Source: Patiria pectinifera
Taxonomy: Eukaryota; Echinodermata; Asteroidea; Valvatida; Asterinidae
Length of the DNA stretch: 64,000 bases
Reading direction: 5' to 3'
Assembly: GCA_029964075.1 (NCBI GenBank)
Contig: CM057142.1
Coordinates: forward strand, 33,296,392-33,360,391
Positions 41,353 through 54,600 of this stretch are shown one piece after another. The stretch's first letter is position 1; every line of letters begins with the position of its first letter. Both the position numbers and the translations under genes were made by a program. Below the pieces are notes generated by a model. It had not been told where the DNA came from and ran no database searches. It worked only from the letters and a program-made list of their open reading frames with translations.

Positions 41353-41883
41353 GGGTGCGTTCGAGTAGCTCTCCCGGATCGACTCGGGTCAAGGCAGATG
41401 GGTTAGCCACGACAGCCGGGCTAATCGAACGCTCAACCGTGGGCCATCACGATCCTCATGTGCTGTCCATAGCCGTGGCCGTAGCTACTGACAAAACGTT
41501 CGTTTCTGACTGGGTCTAAGTTTGAGATTACTGCTTTTCAGTCAGTTGCAAAACTCAAAAACTTGGGCTGGAATTGTAGCCTCTAAGGTTGCAATGAACT
41601 CAATAAATATTTATTTCTACCAGCCAACAGCAAATAACCGCCAAACAGGCTGAGTAAAAAATAAAGTTGACTTTTGGGTCCACTTTAAATTTTCACTGTC
41701 GGGCCGCCATATTTGTCCGTTTCTAGGACTGAACAACGCATGTGTGTGACGTATTTCCACCAGTGACTCTGCTCACGAGCAGTGTCTGTGGAAGCTGACC
41801 CTGGTGAGCCCCCAGAATGATGTCAGAGCTAATCGAATGGCACGGGGCCCAGGTCGCTCCGCGTGAGCTACTCGAACGCACCC
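41353..41883. mobile_element. MITE with 19-bp perfect TIRs (531 bp)
   Basis: GGGTGCGTTCGAGTAGCTC at 41353-41371 and its exact inverse at 41865-41883. Inner words (GGGCTAATCGAACGCTC, GAGCTAATCGAATGG) echo the ends. No clear target duplication, so the superfamily is open. Confidence 0.75.
41602..41607 (+). terminator. possible NAA40 polyadenylation signal
   Basis: AATAAA 646 bp after the NAA40 stop, in AT-rich DNA. It lies inside the TIR element 41353-41883, so if used, the transposon supplies the transcript end. Only the hexamer supports it. Confidence 0.3.
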
Positions 41884-42972
41884 TTTAGTCAGTACCCCGC
41901 CCCCCATACTCTGTCTATGTAACCATTGAGTGGGAATTGTGAATGGAGTGCATACTGACATACCTTGCACTGCCTAGTGCAGTATGCAGTCTGTAATCCC
42001 GATTCATTTAAGGGAATTGCCATTGATCGGCAATGCCCTTGGTGTCTTGTGGAAATCAATGGGCATTATAAATTGCTTTTAGCAAAGGAAAACCCTGACC
42101 TTACTGGCCGCTCTTGCACTGAAATTCAAGGCCTTGCAAATTGTGACCTAACATATCTTGGGGTGGGGTGGGAATTGTTTTTTCTGCTGCAAGTATTTTT
42201 TGTACAAGTATCAAGACTGCATGAACTGTGTGCTAGAAATAATTGTTCGTGTGTGTCTTTGTGATCTGTTACACGGTACCCTGTGGAGACATGGGTATAA
42301 TAATAGGGAACAAAAGACTGAATACGCCTCCACAGGGCAATTTATACAGATGAATACGTCTCCACAAGGTTATCACGAAACAGATAAATGGATTTTACTC
42401 AAAAATTGGAATTTCCAAGGTATGTTGATCTGTCACAAATTGAAGTATTTTATGTAAAGGATATTAAGTCCAAATTTCAGCCCAGGTAATTTAACTCTGG
42501 TTAAAATAGGAGCATTTTGAAACAAGTTGAGTGACTTTACAGCCCGTTGTTGGTAGATGGTGTCATTTGTAGACCAGGGGAAAGGTAGGGTGTGGCAAAT
42601 CAGTGCGAGCGAATTTTACTAGGTTCCTTTCCCTTGGATATATTTTGTACTTAAAAAGTGGGGGTGGAATCAGCCTGTAAAACCTCTGTTGAATTGTATG
42701 TGCGCATGCAATTTGTAAAAGTTAAGAATTATTGCATGTTAGGGATGGCCCTAATGTACATCACATGCTTTATCGTGAAGGGCAATTGTTTAAAAGAGTC
42801 CATACTGACTAGCAAAGTTTATCTTTTAATAGTTGACAAGATGAGAGTTTATTTTTTGTCTGTCTAAATAAGTCGTAATAACCTCTGTAATCCCTGTTAG
42901 CCATAAACCAAGTTGAAAATCATGTAAAATATTCAAACCAAGTACGGTCGGTAAGCATTGTGATTAAGGCTT

Positions 42973-43061
42973 TTTCAATGAAAGATGTCTCAAAACCACC
43001 AAACTCACTGGTTTGACTGGAATTGCACTAAGTTTAGTTGGGCACCATTTGCAGTCATCAT
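42973..43061 (-). mobile_element. internal fragment of the 371-bp Harbinger-like MITE
   Basis: Inverse of two non-adjacent parts of the MITE (CCAGTCAAACCAGTGAGTTT...CATTGAAA and GACTGCAAATGGTGCCC...AACTTAGTGCA), joined by a deletion of roughly 130 bp; both TIRs are missing. Confidence 0.7.
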
Positions 43062-44186
43062 AATAACAGGATTTTGGGAGTGTGTCAAATGCCACTTTTC
43101 TTTGAAAATTTCAGCAAAATATATTATATTTTCCTTGTAAATGATTATTCAGTATTTGAAACCGACCATCAAAGTGCCTTGGCTGCTCAGTCGACACTTG
43201 CTTTACAATAATTATGACGTTCACTTTTGACTTGCTGTATTTTTCTCAGGGCAAAACTTCAATGCAAAACTTGTTCTGCTATTTGCACACAGACTACACT
43301 GCTCTGGTAAACTAAGCAATTAAACACGGCTGAATGGTAAGCATAAAACATTTCTTCCATGAGGGAGGACATTTTTGTGCTTAACATAAAAAAGGCGAGG
43401 AACAAATTTGGCGTGACATGTATTTGGCTTGACAAGTATGACGAATCCCTAGGGATCCTACGGTATACTACATATTGTCTGGCCAAGTTGGAATGAACAG
43501 GGATCATGTATACCATTATTGACAAAGTCTTCCTGTATAAACAGTCTTTTGTACCGAACGTGTAAGTAGGCACTGAATAAATGTTTACCAAAATAAATTG
43601 CTTTTCTCAGTGAAATGTTTGTTTGTAAGAAATACAAGATCAAGAGATTCTGTCCTTTCGTCTCTACTTCTCTCAAAAGCAATAACACTGTAACCCCATC
43701 TAGTTTAACCAAACAGAATCACGATTATTAGGTCACGATCTATCTCACAGATTCAACCCCCCCCCATCTCAAATGTGTCGCCGACCTATATTCTTTCAGG
43801 ATTTCACAATCTGCAGATCGAAGCGAAGACGAGAAATCGAGACACTTAAAAGCCGGGGAATCCATCCGATTTTCGGATATTTCTTGAGAGATCTTATTGA
43901 GGCGGGCTAGGGCAGGTGCTCATGCTGTGCAGGGATCCGGTTACCGGCTAAGAACTGATCATTTCAAGCTGTAGTGTGCGTGAAAATATTTGCCCGGTGG
44001 GCAACCATTTTTTTTTTGGCAGACCAATTGCCAGAGGGTTTTCTGAGGGTTTCATTCGACCCCTTCACGATAGGATAAAAAAAATTGGGTCAATTACATC
44101 CAGAGGTGTTGGGCATGTGAAGTTGTTTAGCAGCAAAGTTTTGGCAAAAAAATAAAGGATTCCTGCCCAATTGTTCAGCTATTGCT

Positions 44187-44697
44187 TTAAAGGGAAAATA
44201 CAACATTTGCTTTTGCTGTAATTTTCAGAAATGGATGGAATTGGGGGGTTGGAAATATATAGCAAATATAGTTACACTGACTTTTTTGAGGTTTTGGGTT
44301 CGAAAATGCTGTAAAAACCAAGAAAAACAATCATTTTCTTGTAGTCTGGTACTCCGACTCCATATAAGAAGAAACAGAGCAGTTAACATACATTGGGGAA
44401 TTGTAAGGTCAGGGAACCAGTCTAGCTGGCTTGTACCCGTTCATAGGTGTGGGTGTGTTATCGATTGCAAACAAGTGCGATGGTGAATTGGGGCCAGTAT
44501 TTAAAAAAAAAGCCAGTTTTTTCCAACGTTGGAAATTGATACAAAAATACCACTTTTCTTGAAAATGACAGCATACCAGGTGCCATGATTTTACAGGATG
44601 CTTTACACTGTCATTCACTAACAGTCCAGCAAGGTATTTCAAAATGATTTGGTAGTTTTATTTTTTGATGTTTGCAAATGTTGTATTTTCCCTTTAA
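44187..44697. mobile_element. TTAA-bounded MITE, family A copy 2
   Basis: Starts TTAAAGGGAAAATACAACAT and ends ATGTTGTATTTTCCCTTTAA. The body matches the other family A copies, but the central palindrome is shortened to TTTCCAACGTTGGAAA (44520-44535). Confidence 0.85.
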
Positions 44698-45603
44698 CTG
44701 ATACAAAATTCTCAACAATTTGTGCTTAACCCTTTGTAAACACACTTGAACATATGTTTATGGAATTGTGATACATACATGAATAAATTATTTATTTTTC
44801 CCAATAAGTAGAATAAACGTAGCTATTGTTGAAGATAATAATATTCCCCCCCCCCAAAAAAATTCATTTTTCAACTGAAATTTATAAGACAAGACCACAA
44901 ATTAACAAACTCAAACCCTCCTTAAATTCTTTTCACAGAATGTTTGTTTATTCATTTACTTTTCGTACTTTTCATCAGATTTGTCTTTCCAAAAAAAATC
45001 ATCATTTGTGTACAAATTACAGGATTATTTATATCACATGAACTCTTCCTTTTTACCATTCTTTCTGAGGTCCTCGTCTGTACAAATTATTTTTTGAATT
45101 TTACTAAAACGGAATTTAAAAATGATCAAAATCAAAACAAAATCTGTTAAATGGTGCACTATGTTAAAACTGTTTTATATTCCACGATAATTGTACTGTT
45201 GTAAGTGATTCTAAAAATCAGTACTTCCTAAAAAAATATTGAAGTGAAATTTTAAAATTTGTCTTGTAGTACTAAATTTGTCATGTTTACAAACCCATCA
45301 CCAGATTGGCCATGTACTATACATATTTTGTTTGTATCCAGATGTTATATAACATCACAATGCTTTCAAAAATCAGGTTTTTTTCATCAGTTTATTTACA
45401 TTAGATTGACAAAAAAATAAATGCGTCAATTATATCAATACAGATTTTTTAAAAAGGGAAAGAAATTCTCGACATGTCATAAACGAATTGGATATTTTTA
45501 AATTGTACATTTGACAACTGGATTTCATACACAGTCGGAACACTTTAAGTAAGTAGAAGCTGGAATATGACTGCATCTGAATTTATTGGCTACAGACAGC
45601 ATT

Positions 45604-45955
45604 ATACAACGCCTGAATAAATCCCCATCATCTGATTGGCAGGTCTTTGATCACATGTCACTGAGTTATTCGTCCCGACGCACAGTGCGGCAGCAGCACG
45701 GCAAAAATTAGAAGTTCCATTCCACAGTACCGTAAATGCAGGCATGGAACTGGGAAGTTAGAAAAACAAGAAATTCCAAACCACACAAGACTTTGTACAG
45801 TGTTTTTCAATTTGTAATGGCATTCATGAGAAGTAAAAACAAAACGAGGAAATCTGCGGAAAAGTTGGCATGCTTGTAAATGGCAGTTCCATCGTAATGT
45901 CACACTTTTGGCGGCTCTAACCAATCAGATGACGAGAATTTATTAAGGTGTTGTA
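45604..45955. mobile_element. MITE with TACAAC TIRs (352 bp)
   Basis: TACAACGCCTGAATAAATCC at the left and a matching inverse ending AATTTATTAAGGTGTTGTA at the right. The TIRs extend about 35 bp through CATCATCTGATTGG and CCAATCAGATGACG. Confidence 0.8.
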
Positions 45956-46013
45956 TCAAACAAATAATGAATGCTTCAAATTTTTACAATGTTTCATATT
46001 CGTTTCACATTCA

Positions 46014-46078
46014 GTGACAGATGGAATGTTCCATTCCACTCGGCTTCGCCTCGTGGAATGGAACATTCCATCTGTCAC
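46014..46078. repeat. perfect hairpin, 26-bp stem, 13-nt loop
   Basis: Arms 46014-46039 and 46053-46078 are perfect inverse copies built on GACAGATGGAATGTTCCATT; the loop 46040-46052 is TCGGCTTCGCCTC. The stem also contains its own inner palindrome (GGAATGTTCCATTCC-like). The loop core matches the hairpin at 6937-7043 at 12 of 15 positions. Confidence 0.92.
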
Positions 46079-47238
46079 CTCATGCAATTACTCTTACCAT
46101 TGCACTCATAAACATTCATTATTTGTATAATAACACATGTGCCGATGTAACAAAATGCTGGCACAATGCTTTCGCCATAGACCATTATCATGTTGCAGCC
46201 ATTTGATTTTTTCCCATTCAGATCAATGTAACCAAAGCGAGGCTGGAAGGAAAAATAGTCTGGTTCCCGGCTTTTCGCACAAAAACATCATTCAGTATTG
46301 TTGTTGAATACGGGGGACATGACTAGAATGGTGGAAGCATGATAAAGGTCTATTGAAGGGGGCCTTTGTCATTGTACAGTGATAATCGGATTTGTCTATA
46401 CATGTAGCTTAGTAATTAGAATGCAGCCTATTCTCATGTTTCATCCAGTTTCAGGCACCGCATGTGCAACCACATAAAACACTGGAACCCTAACAGTAAC
46501 GGGAATGTGTGCAAAACATTGCATGGATTTTGTGCTTAAGTCGTGAAGTCTATAAAGCAAAACACAAGCTAGCTCTACGCTCAGCCAAAACATTCTCAAA
46601 CAAAACACAACTGCAAAAGTAGTGGTGCAGGCCCTTACAAAGTGTGCCGCCAAACTTAAAATACTAATTCGGACCAAAGATAAAATCATTAAAAACTACC
46701 CTCACGTATGTACACCGTGTTTAATAATAACATATACATTTTGTTATGAACATCTATCAAAAATTTTTTCCAGTCACTAATAATAAGTACAGTTTTCCAT
46801 CAGTATAGGCAGCAATGGTGATTATCACAAACACTCTATATCCCAAAGTTTCTTACAACAAAGGTAGTACTATTTTCGGTACAATATATTAAACACATAC
46901 ATGTAATAATAGAGTACATACAGTTCAAAGAAGTACTTTTTATATTTATAGTCACATTTTGTTAAAAACAAACAAAGGACAATACACCCTCATTTTTTTT
47001 ACAATTTTTTTTAATCGTGTCAAAATACATTTGTAATTTTTTTTTTTCATTTTGAAATGTCTGAAAATATGCTGAAATAAACCAACTTTTAGAGAAATAA
47101 AAAATTGACTAGCCCTTGATAAATTAAAGGCGGCGCTAAAAAGAAATTTGAAGCAGGAATAGAAGGGATGTTGGGAAGGAAAGTCTCAGAAACAAATGCA
47201 CCATAGCAGTATTTCAGTAGCAGTTAGACAATGGAATC

Positions 47239-47619
47239 TTAAAGGCACATAGGATCATTTGCATAATTTGTCCCACATGTAACCCACCAAAATATCAAAG
47301 GATTGTACTGGTACTAAACAACCCGTGAAATTATTCTGCCTGGCTTAATGTCATAAAGAAGAAATCAAGAAATTGTAGGTGATTTCCAACGATCAGTCAA
47401 TTGACTGATTTTTGGAAACATAGAGTGCTATGGACAAAATCATGTTTTGTGATCAAAAGATTGTGTGTGGTTTTTCACTGTTTTCTCAAAAAATGTAATA
47501 TCCACTGAGCTGAAACTTCACCAGGTTTGGTTTTGAACATTCTTCTTTGGAGTTTGAGTGGTGTTATTATGGGAAACAAACAAAATGCACGAAAAGCAAA
47601 TGATCCTATATGCCTTTAA
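47239..47619. mobile_element. TTAA-bounded MITE, family B copy 1
   Basis: Starts TTAAAGGCACATAGGATCAT and ends ATGATCCTATATGCCTTTAA. The body has CCGTGAAATTATTCTGCCTG, TTTCCAACGATCAGTCAATT and CCACTGAGCTGAAACTTCA. The other copy is at 55625-56017. Confidence 0.85.
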
Positions 47620-48347
47620 GTTGATTGAGCCAGAAACTCACATTTTAAAAGGGGGATATGAAATTGAAAGCTTCCGGTTTTTCTGTCTGAACTATTTCCC
47701 TCTAAAAATGAGGTACTTCAGTAAACTACAAATCTGCTATCAGTAGTATATGTGGTGCACTCATGAACCCTTTTTTTCTCAAGTTGCATACCCTTTACAC
47801 CTCCTCCTTTAGGTTTTAAATCTCCTCACTCCGGGATTTTTTCAATAGCACCAGGTGTGCCTTCATAAGTCTCATAAAACTATATACCCCATGATAAATT
47901 CATGACAACAAATGTGTTAAAAAGTTAAGTTAAAAATGGACAGAAAACAAGATAAACACTTGTTTCTTTAGTTTCTGGTATTATCAACTAGGTACGTATC
48001 CCAATGTCACACATACCAATGAAACTTTCAATCAACTAAAATAAGTCGTCTTTAAAATAGTGATTTTAAAAATCTGAACTGAAAACTGAATACATAAAAA
48101 TTAACTTTCTCAGGGTTCATCATTTCAGTACTATTTTGTTAACAATCACAATATTCTTTTGGGGGGGGGGGTTTAATTGTGATAAATTTCAGATTGGGTT
48201 CATTTGTATGAAGCCTTTATGCTCAAATTGGAAGTGAGAAGGTTTGACGTCTTGCTGAATGTATTGCGAAAAGAGTGTCTCTTTTCCAAACATGGAAGAG
48301 TATCCTACCCAGAGCACATCAGTAGGCTGGCCAATGTTTTTTGCTAA

Positions 48348-48640
48348 GAGCAAGTTCGGGCGCGAACTATAATTAACTATAGTTCGACAAGCTTCGCTCG
48401 TATAGGTGGACTACTCTAGTCAACTATTTGGAACTGTACCACAGGGCACGGTTCCATCACTGGTGACCATAGCCGCGCGCATCATAATGCACAGCAGGGA
48501 GCCAGCACCAAGGAGTTTTATGGCGCTGCTTTAACCATTAGTTTGATTACAGACATTTGCACGTTGCTAAAAGTGCACAAGCGTAAGTGACGTCACAAAT
48601 CAACCACTAGTCGAGTAATGGTCCTCGCCCGAACGTGCTC
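48348..48640. mobile_element. MITE with GAGCAMGTTCGGGCG TIRs and TAA duplication (293 bp)
   Basis: GAGCAAGTTCGGGCGCGA at the left, TCGCCCGAACGTGCTC at the right, TAA on both sides (48345-48347, 48641-48643). The inner sequence is symmetric around ACTAGTTG-like words. The TAA duplication fits Harbinger. Confidence 0.75.
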
Positions 48641-48997
48641 TAAGCGGCGCCATGACTGCTGTACCGTTCCTCCTGGGTGTGAAGTAATGACTCATCACAA
48701 ATGAGTCCATAGCTACGTAGACAAAAAAAAATGTCTGTACAGCTGTCAAATTCTGGATTGAAACACATGGTATCTCTCTCAATACATCTTCCATATGTCC
48801 AAATTGAGTAACTCAGAGGCTGCCTTTGCCTCTAGGCTCACAATCTGTCTGTGATGCTTACAGGGAAGGTATATTAAAGCTAGACCCTCGTTGAATAACG
48901 ACAAAGAGTGATTGGTGACTACAATCAAAACCATTTTAACTGTGGTGGTACCGGTATGTCGCGCACAATTCTAAAATTGAAGCTGCTCTGTACAGAT

Positions 48998-49257
48998 CAG
49001 GGCCCAATGTCATCGCTCTGCTAACCACATAATTCCGCGCTTACCAAGTTACGGTCACATTTGTGCTAACGGCGCAAGCAGAAAAATTCTGCGCTAACCC
49101 TGTAAGCACAGAATCCTTACTTACCGGATGTACGCATGCACAGATGCCAAAGTGCCTCACTAACCAATGAAACACGCTTACCATAAGCACATAAATTTTT
49201 CTACCCTAAGCAGGAATTGTTCACTAACGGTAAGCAAAGCCATGAAATTGGGCCCTG
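48998..49257. mobile_element. GGGCCCAATTTCAT-type MITE, copy 1
   Basis: CAGGGCCCAAT at the left and ATTGGGCCCTG at the right; the inside is full of GCTAACC and GCTTACC words. Related elements are at 51175-51438 and 60332-60646, with fragments near 34405-34460 and 60700-60730. Confidence 0.75.
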
Positions 49258-49376
49258 CTTAGCACAGAAAATATTGTCTTAGGTTACCAGCCCTAGTAGT
49301 ATCATGCAATGAATATTGCTGGAGATTGGTTTTCTGCCAAAATGTTTGCTAAGCACAAAAAAAATTTGCTCAATGG

Positions 49377-49517
49377 AATGGAGTACCGAAGTGGATACGT
49401 CATGTGTGTGAAAGACATTAGCGCGAGATTCAGCCAGTGAACAAACACGCACGCTTACTCTATTCGTTTGCACTACACTTTCTGGTTCTAAATGACGTCA
49501 CACTTCGGTACTCCATT
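49377..49517. mobile_element. short MITE with AATGGAGTACCGAAGTG TIRs (141 bp)
   Basis: AATGGAGTACCGAAGTG at the left and CACTTCGGTACTCCATT at the right; the symmetry continues inward to TACGTCA and TGACGTCA. Confidence 0.8.
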
Positions 49518-51174
49518 GTGCCCCGATCCTATCAGACAGTCATGATAAACACAGGATTCTCTGCCATTAACAACAGTACCTACATTTCACAAAGGATGAA
49601 TAAAGACACAGTAAGATCAGCACAGTGCAATAACCTCCCTCAGGAAATTGACATAAAAGCATAAGCTTTTACTGCAGTGACAGTCAATACTATGTAGCCA
49701 TTACCAGATCACCCTAAGAGAACACGGGGAATTTCCAGCGTTATGAAAGGAAGTGTAATGTCAGTGACAGAGCGAAATTACCATGATATTTAATTAATGA
49801 TTCAGAGAAATGATCCAAACTCCTAGTCTGTAATCTCCTTGACCATTAATATTAGATGAAGGATGTATAAGATTTGAAAAATACATTTTCAGGTTTATTC
49901 ACTGAGCTCTTAAATGCTCCGTCATGAACGTTACGTCATTGCCCCCAGGGCAAAAATGCAAACTAGTATAAAATATGCTTTAACGCATCAAAATTAATTC
50001 AGATTTAGTACAGTACAGCAGAGATTTAATAATTCATCGGTAAATTTAAAATAATAAAAAAATATTCACCTGATAGTAGGTCAAGATAATCTTTTTGTAC
50101 TGTGATTATGTCTTATAACTACAATTCAAGGAGAACTGACAACCACATAATTATAAAGCATAAAAAAAATAAGGTAAAACTTAAAATGTGTGATAGATAC
50201 TGAAATAGATATTGTAATAATACTACTCACTTTAAGGAGAATATAGACCATTCTTACAGTGATATGGTATTGGAAATAATACAACCCATGTGATTCTGGC
50301 CCTAGGAGATCAAATGTGGCACACGCCATATAAAACACAGTGACACACACCAGCGGAGTGCGATACTCATATCATTGGTGCACAGAGGGCCTTAACTATC
50401 TTTTTCTACAAAAGAGACAAAGCATAATTGATACAGTTAACGTGACCTACTCTCAGAAATAAAATGATTAAAAGCGAATAGTGGGTTCTGATCATATGAA
50501 GTCAGAGCACCACATGACCATCCGGTTTCCCCCGTGATTGACCACCATTGCAGTAGGCAAACGTTTGGTTAGCAACTACGTCGTGCATTATGTAAACTAC
50601 AGAGCAGGGCTTATTTTTCATGTTTAACAACTGTGAGTTCTTTACCAAATGGCATAATGGTCACTACCAATACCTGTGCCGTGTACGGTTGTCATAATCA
50701 TGCCGACCCAACCACTAGGTATTGGCTCCCCATTTTTCTCACAGTTTTTGCCATCCATCACAGCTTGGAAGGCTTGCCTACTACCGGTGCCTACGGCACT
50801 GCGCGGCGCTAAACGTTCTTTGTCTACTACAATGGCGATGCTGAATTTCCGGTACCTGGATGCAGGCCAGGTCACATACATGTAGGTCAGTGAGAGCAGT
50901 TCTTAAAAAAAACCTAGATTTTCCAAGATGCAAATGCCAGCAAAAGAGCAAGAGTTAAATCATTACAAATAGCATATATTTCAAACTCCATTCTCATTTT
51001 CTGCGAGCAGGTCAAATGTTATCTTATTCTAAAAATTCACCTGATTAAATTTTTCTTAAAATTTTTGGTTTTCAATGTACACATTCTAAAAATAACTTTT
51101 TGTTATTTACAACTAATTATTTACGTTGAAAAGATATCTCCGATTAAAAAAAATGGATTGGAACGGTCTACGTC

Positions 51175-51438
51175 GGCCCAATTTCACAGAAATGCTAAGC
51201 ACATCAGGATCTCGCTAAGCAAAGCCAGGTTACCAGCCAAATATGTCATTATGTTCTATGTAGTTGTGGCTGGTTTCCCTCCTGATATGTGCTTGGTGAG
51301 CTTGTAAGAAAGTTTATGTTGGATTATGTGAAGAAACTTTTGTCACTTAGGGTTTAGCATGGAATATCAGGGTAAGCAATGTAAGCAGAAAATGCTCAGT
51401 ACATGGCAGAGAACTTAGCAGCACTGAGAAAATGGGTC
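51175..51438. mobile_element. GGGCCCAATTTCAT-type MITE, copy 2
   Basis: GGCCCAATTTCACAGAAATG at the left and AACTTAGCAGCACTGAGAAA then ATGGGTC at the right are imperfect inverse copies; the inside has GCTAAGCA and GGTTACCAGCC words shared with the copy at 60332. Confidence 0.6.
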
Positions 51439-51680
51439 AAGACCTTTCCGTATCCAGTTTTTCCAACAATCAGCACAGCAACTAATTTTGGGGGACAGAT
51501 TTATAACCATACAAGACTGATTTTGAAATGAAGACAGACTTCTTAAGGAATACACACAAACAGCCACCGCAACTTTTCCCATCTGAAAAAAGTTTATCGT
51601 ACAGAATGAGAACAGAATGTATCCCTCGCACCGTGCGGCTGAAAAATGATAGGATTTCTAGGAATACATCCTGGGTGCTT

Positions 51681-54600
51681 TCATAGATTGATCTCAAACG
51701 CCTTGGTGGCATTGGCAAATGGATTATTGGCCATGACGGGTGTCTGGTTACTGGGGAGGGATTCCCACCTGGCTTCAAAGGAGCTGGAGTAACCGTTGGT
51801 TGTGCCGGCCTGAGCGCCAGAATCGGGCAATGTTCTGGACAGATCGGACGTCCAGCCTCCGCTGATGCCCACGTTGCCACCGGCGGTCATGGGTTGCTGC
51901 TGCTGCTGGTTGGGGATGTAAACAGGGGCCGTGGCACTGTTGTTGAAATTTCCCGCTGGGACTTGAGCCATGGGCTGGGCTTCGTATGTCGCATTCTGCA
52001 AGTGGATCCCTTGGTGGTGGTGGCTCACACTGCTGTAGCCGTTCTGAACAGGTGACACTGCCGCTGCGTTTGGACCCATCCTCTGCTCTCCGGCTGGGCC
52101 CAGCCCCGGGGGCTTAGCTTGTACCCCGTAGGGGGTGGAGACCGTCTGAGAGGTCTGTTTGAGCCACTTCTCGGCCTGAGAGATGCCGTTGGTGCCGGCC
52201 ATCTGCGCCGAGGCGGGGTCCCAGGGATTGGGGCCGACCTGGGGCTGGGGTGGGGGTGCCCAAGGGTTGGTCTCTGGCTGTGCAAGGACTGCAGAAATAA
52301 AAGATTAATGTCTGTATTACAATGTATTACATTGTGTTTAATTACTGATGAATCCATATAACCATAGAGTGCTCGGGTGGTTTCTGGTGATATAGGCAGG
52401 GCAGTTTTGGGCGGTACGAGGAACAAAAAGATCAATGATTGTTTTTGCAACAAGGTTGAGATCAGCAAGCAATATGAACTCCTTTTCATACAGGATTTAA
52501 TGAAACAAGCACATAGTACAATTCAAACCAGACAAAGATTTGTTTCACAAATCGTTTACTTAAAAGGAAAAATGGAAAATTCCTGCAAAATGATATTGAC
52601 TATACAGTATCACAGGACATTATATAGGAAATATTTGAAAAGCACTTTTGGCTCCATTTCTTTGAAACAAAACAAATTTCAAAAATACTGAAGGAAGCAC
52701 CAAGACAATATGAAAGTACTTGATACAAACGCTTTTGAAAGGCTCAAGTCTTTCCAGAAAGGAGAGGTTTAAAAAAACCTAGACCATCCCTTCTCTTTTG
52801 CAAAATGTAAATTGATAGGACAGCTGCACAGTTACAGGTTTCATCATAAAAGTTCTGAAATTGTTTTCCACTAAAAGAGTGAAATATATAAAGTATAAAA
52901 GTACAAGATGCTAGTAAAAAAACAACCACAATGTTAACAGAACCTCTAGAGCCTGCCGCTTGCTACTAGACCGTCGAGACCTCTTAGACATACAGACAAC
53001 CTACGCACGGCTTTTAACTTATAGCGCCCTCGGGACATTTATACCGCATTTCGCAAGCGCACTGTCTGACTTCATCATTCACTGTCTCCAAACATTTATC
53101 TGCAGTCTCTGATGGTCCCGCTATGCTAGACGGCGCAAGCTTCGGAGTGGCTTTCATTTGTTGTTTTTTTTTTCAGTGGGGGAAAATGCAGTTGTTATCT
53201 CTGCGGAGTTCGAGCCAAATCCCATCCATCTTCATGTTGTGATATGGGATAACGCGTTCCTCGGGAACACTGATGTAATCTTTAATTTTCTGAGTGCATA
53301 CATGTATTTGTGTGTCCCCATGTCTATTAGCAGCTTGTTATCTGTAAGAAAATCTCCCCGCATAAAACCTCAACTGAAAATGCATGGCTGGTCAAAATTC
53401 CAGTGTATGCATATGTGTATTCTCTTCCACTGAAACCAAACTGATCAATTTTAACTGATTTTGTTACCACCAATGGCAAGAGTGATTGTTTTTGTAAACT
53501 GTTTTTTTTTTAAACAAATTCATGGGTGAGATTGGGGAAAATGAAAAATTCACAAAATATATCAGCAGAGAATTTGAGGGTTGCAAGGGCCCCCGAGCGA
53601 CGTAGGGTCTACATGTATGGTACAAGTTTGTATTTGCATAAAGGTACCGTACATCTACCACTTACAATACCCGTTTTTTTAAGTCCTATATAAACTTTCA
53701 TAGGTAAAAGAGCCTTAAATGTAAAACCTCAGACATTCCCGATTTGAAAAGGATTCTTCAAATATCCGCAAATCAGGAAAAATCCTGTCCCAAAAAAATT
53801 CTCGACATCAGAAAAAAATCTTGACAAATCTAATCCCGCACAATACAGAGTCAGCTCCATTGGGGACTTAAAGGGAATGTACATCATTGGCTTTTGCTGT
53901 AATTTTCAAAAATGAACTACTTGAGGGGTTAGTATAATAGATCAAATATTGTCACACTGACATGTTTGAAGTTTTGTGTTCGAAAATGCTGGAAAAACCA
54001 AGAGAAACAAAAATGTTGAAGTAGTCTGGTTCCCTGACTCCACTAAAGATTAATGGATCAAATTATAGATGCCGGAAAAATTGTAAGGTAAGGGAACCAG
54101 TCCAGCTGGCCTGCACCCATTCATGAACATGTAACCATTAGCAAACAAAATTGGGACTGACAAAAAAAATGGTAAATATGGAGCAGTAGTTGACAAATAG
54201 TTAGGTTTTCCAACGGTGGTCGGCCGACCATCGTTGGAAATGTGTACAAAAATACCATTTTCTTGACAATGACTTCACACCAGCATGACCAGGTGCCATT
54301 ATTTTACAGGATGCTTTAGACTGTCACTTACCAACATCCTAGTAAGGTATTTCATAAAAACGTGGTAGTTTTATTTGCCGATGTTTGCAAATGCTGTATA
54401 TTCCCTTTAAATCTAATATATTTCTTGGATTTACTGATAGGTTGACTCATTTATAAGAACGTCACTGCTTTTTCCATTAGAAATGATGAGCTCTCTGGTC
54501 AGCAGGTTTTTATAAATTGAGATTCTGCGGAGAAATTGAACCTTGTTTATTGACTGAGTTGGTAATGCAAAGAGGGCCATTAATCACTTGTTATTGCCTT

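Larger units (their letters stand above)
40957..51680. other. intergenic space between NAA40 and NUMB, including both 3' UTRs
   Basis: The genes converge here, so both 3' UTRs are inside this interval, but their ends cannot be fixed from sequence alone. It contains MITEs at 41353, 44187, 45604, 47239, 48348, 48998, 49377 and 51175 and a perfect hairpin at 46014. I see nothing definite in 41890-42970, 43070-44180, 44700-45600, 46080-47230, 47620-48340 or 49520-51170 apart from AT-rich DNA and an unexplained 79-codon open frame at 50642-50881 on the - strand. Confidence 0.5.
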
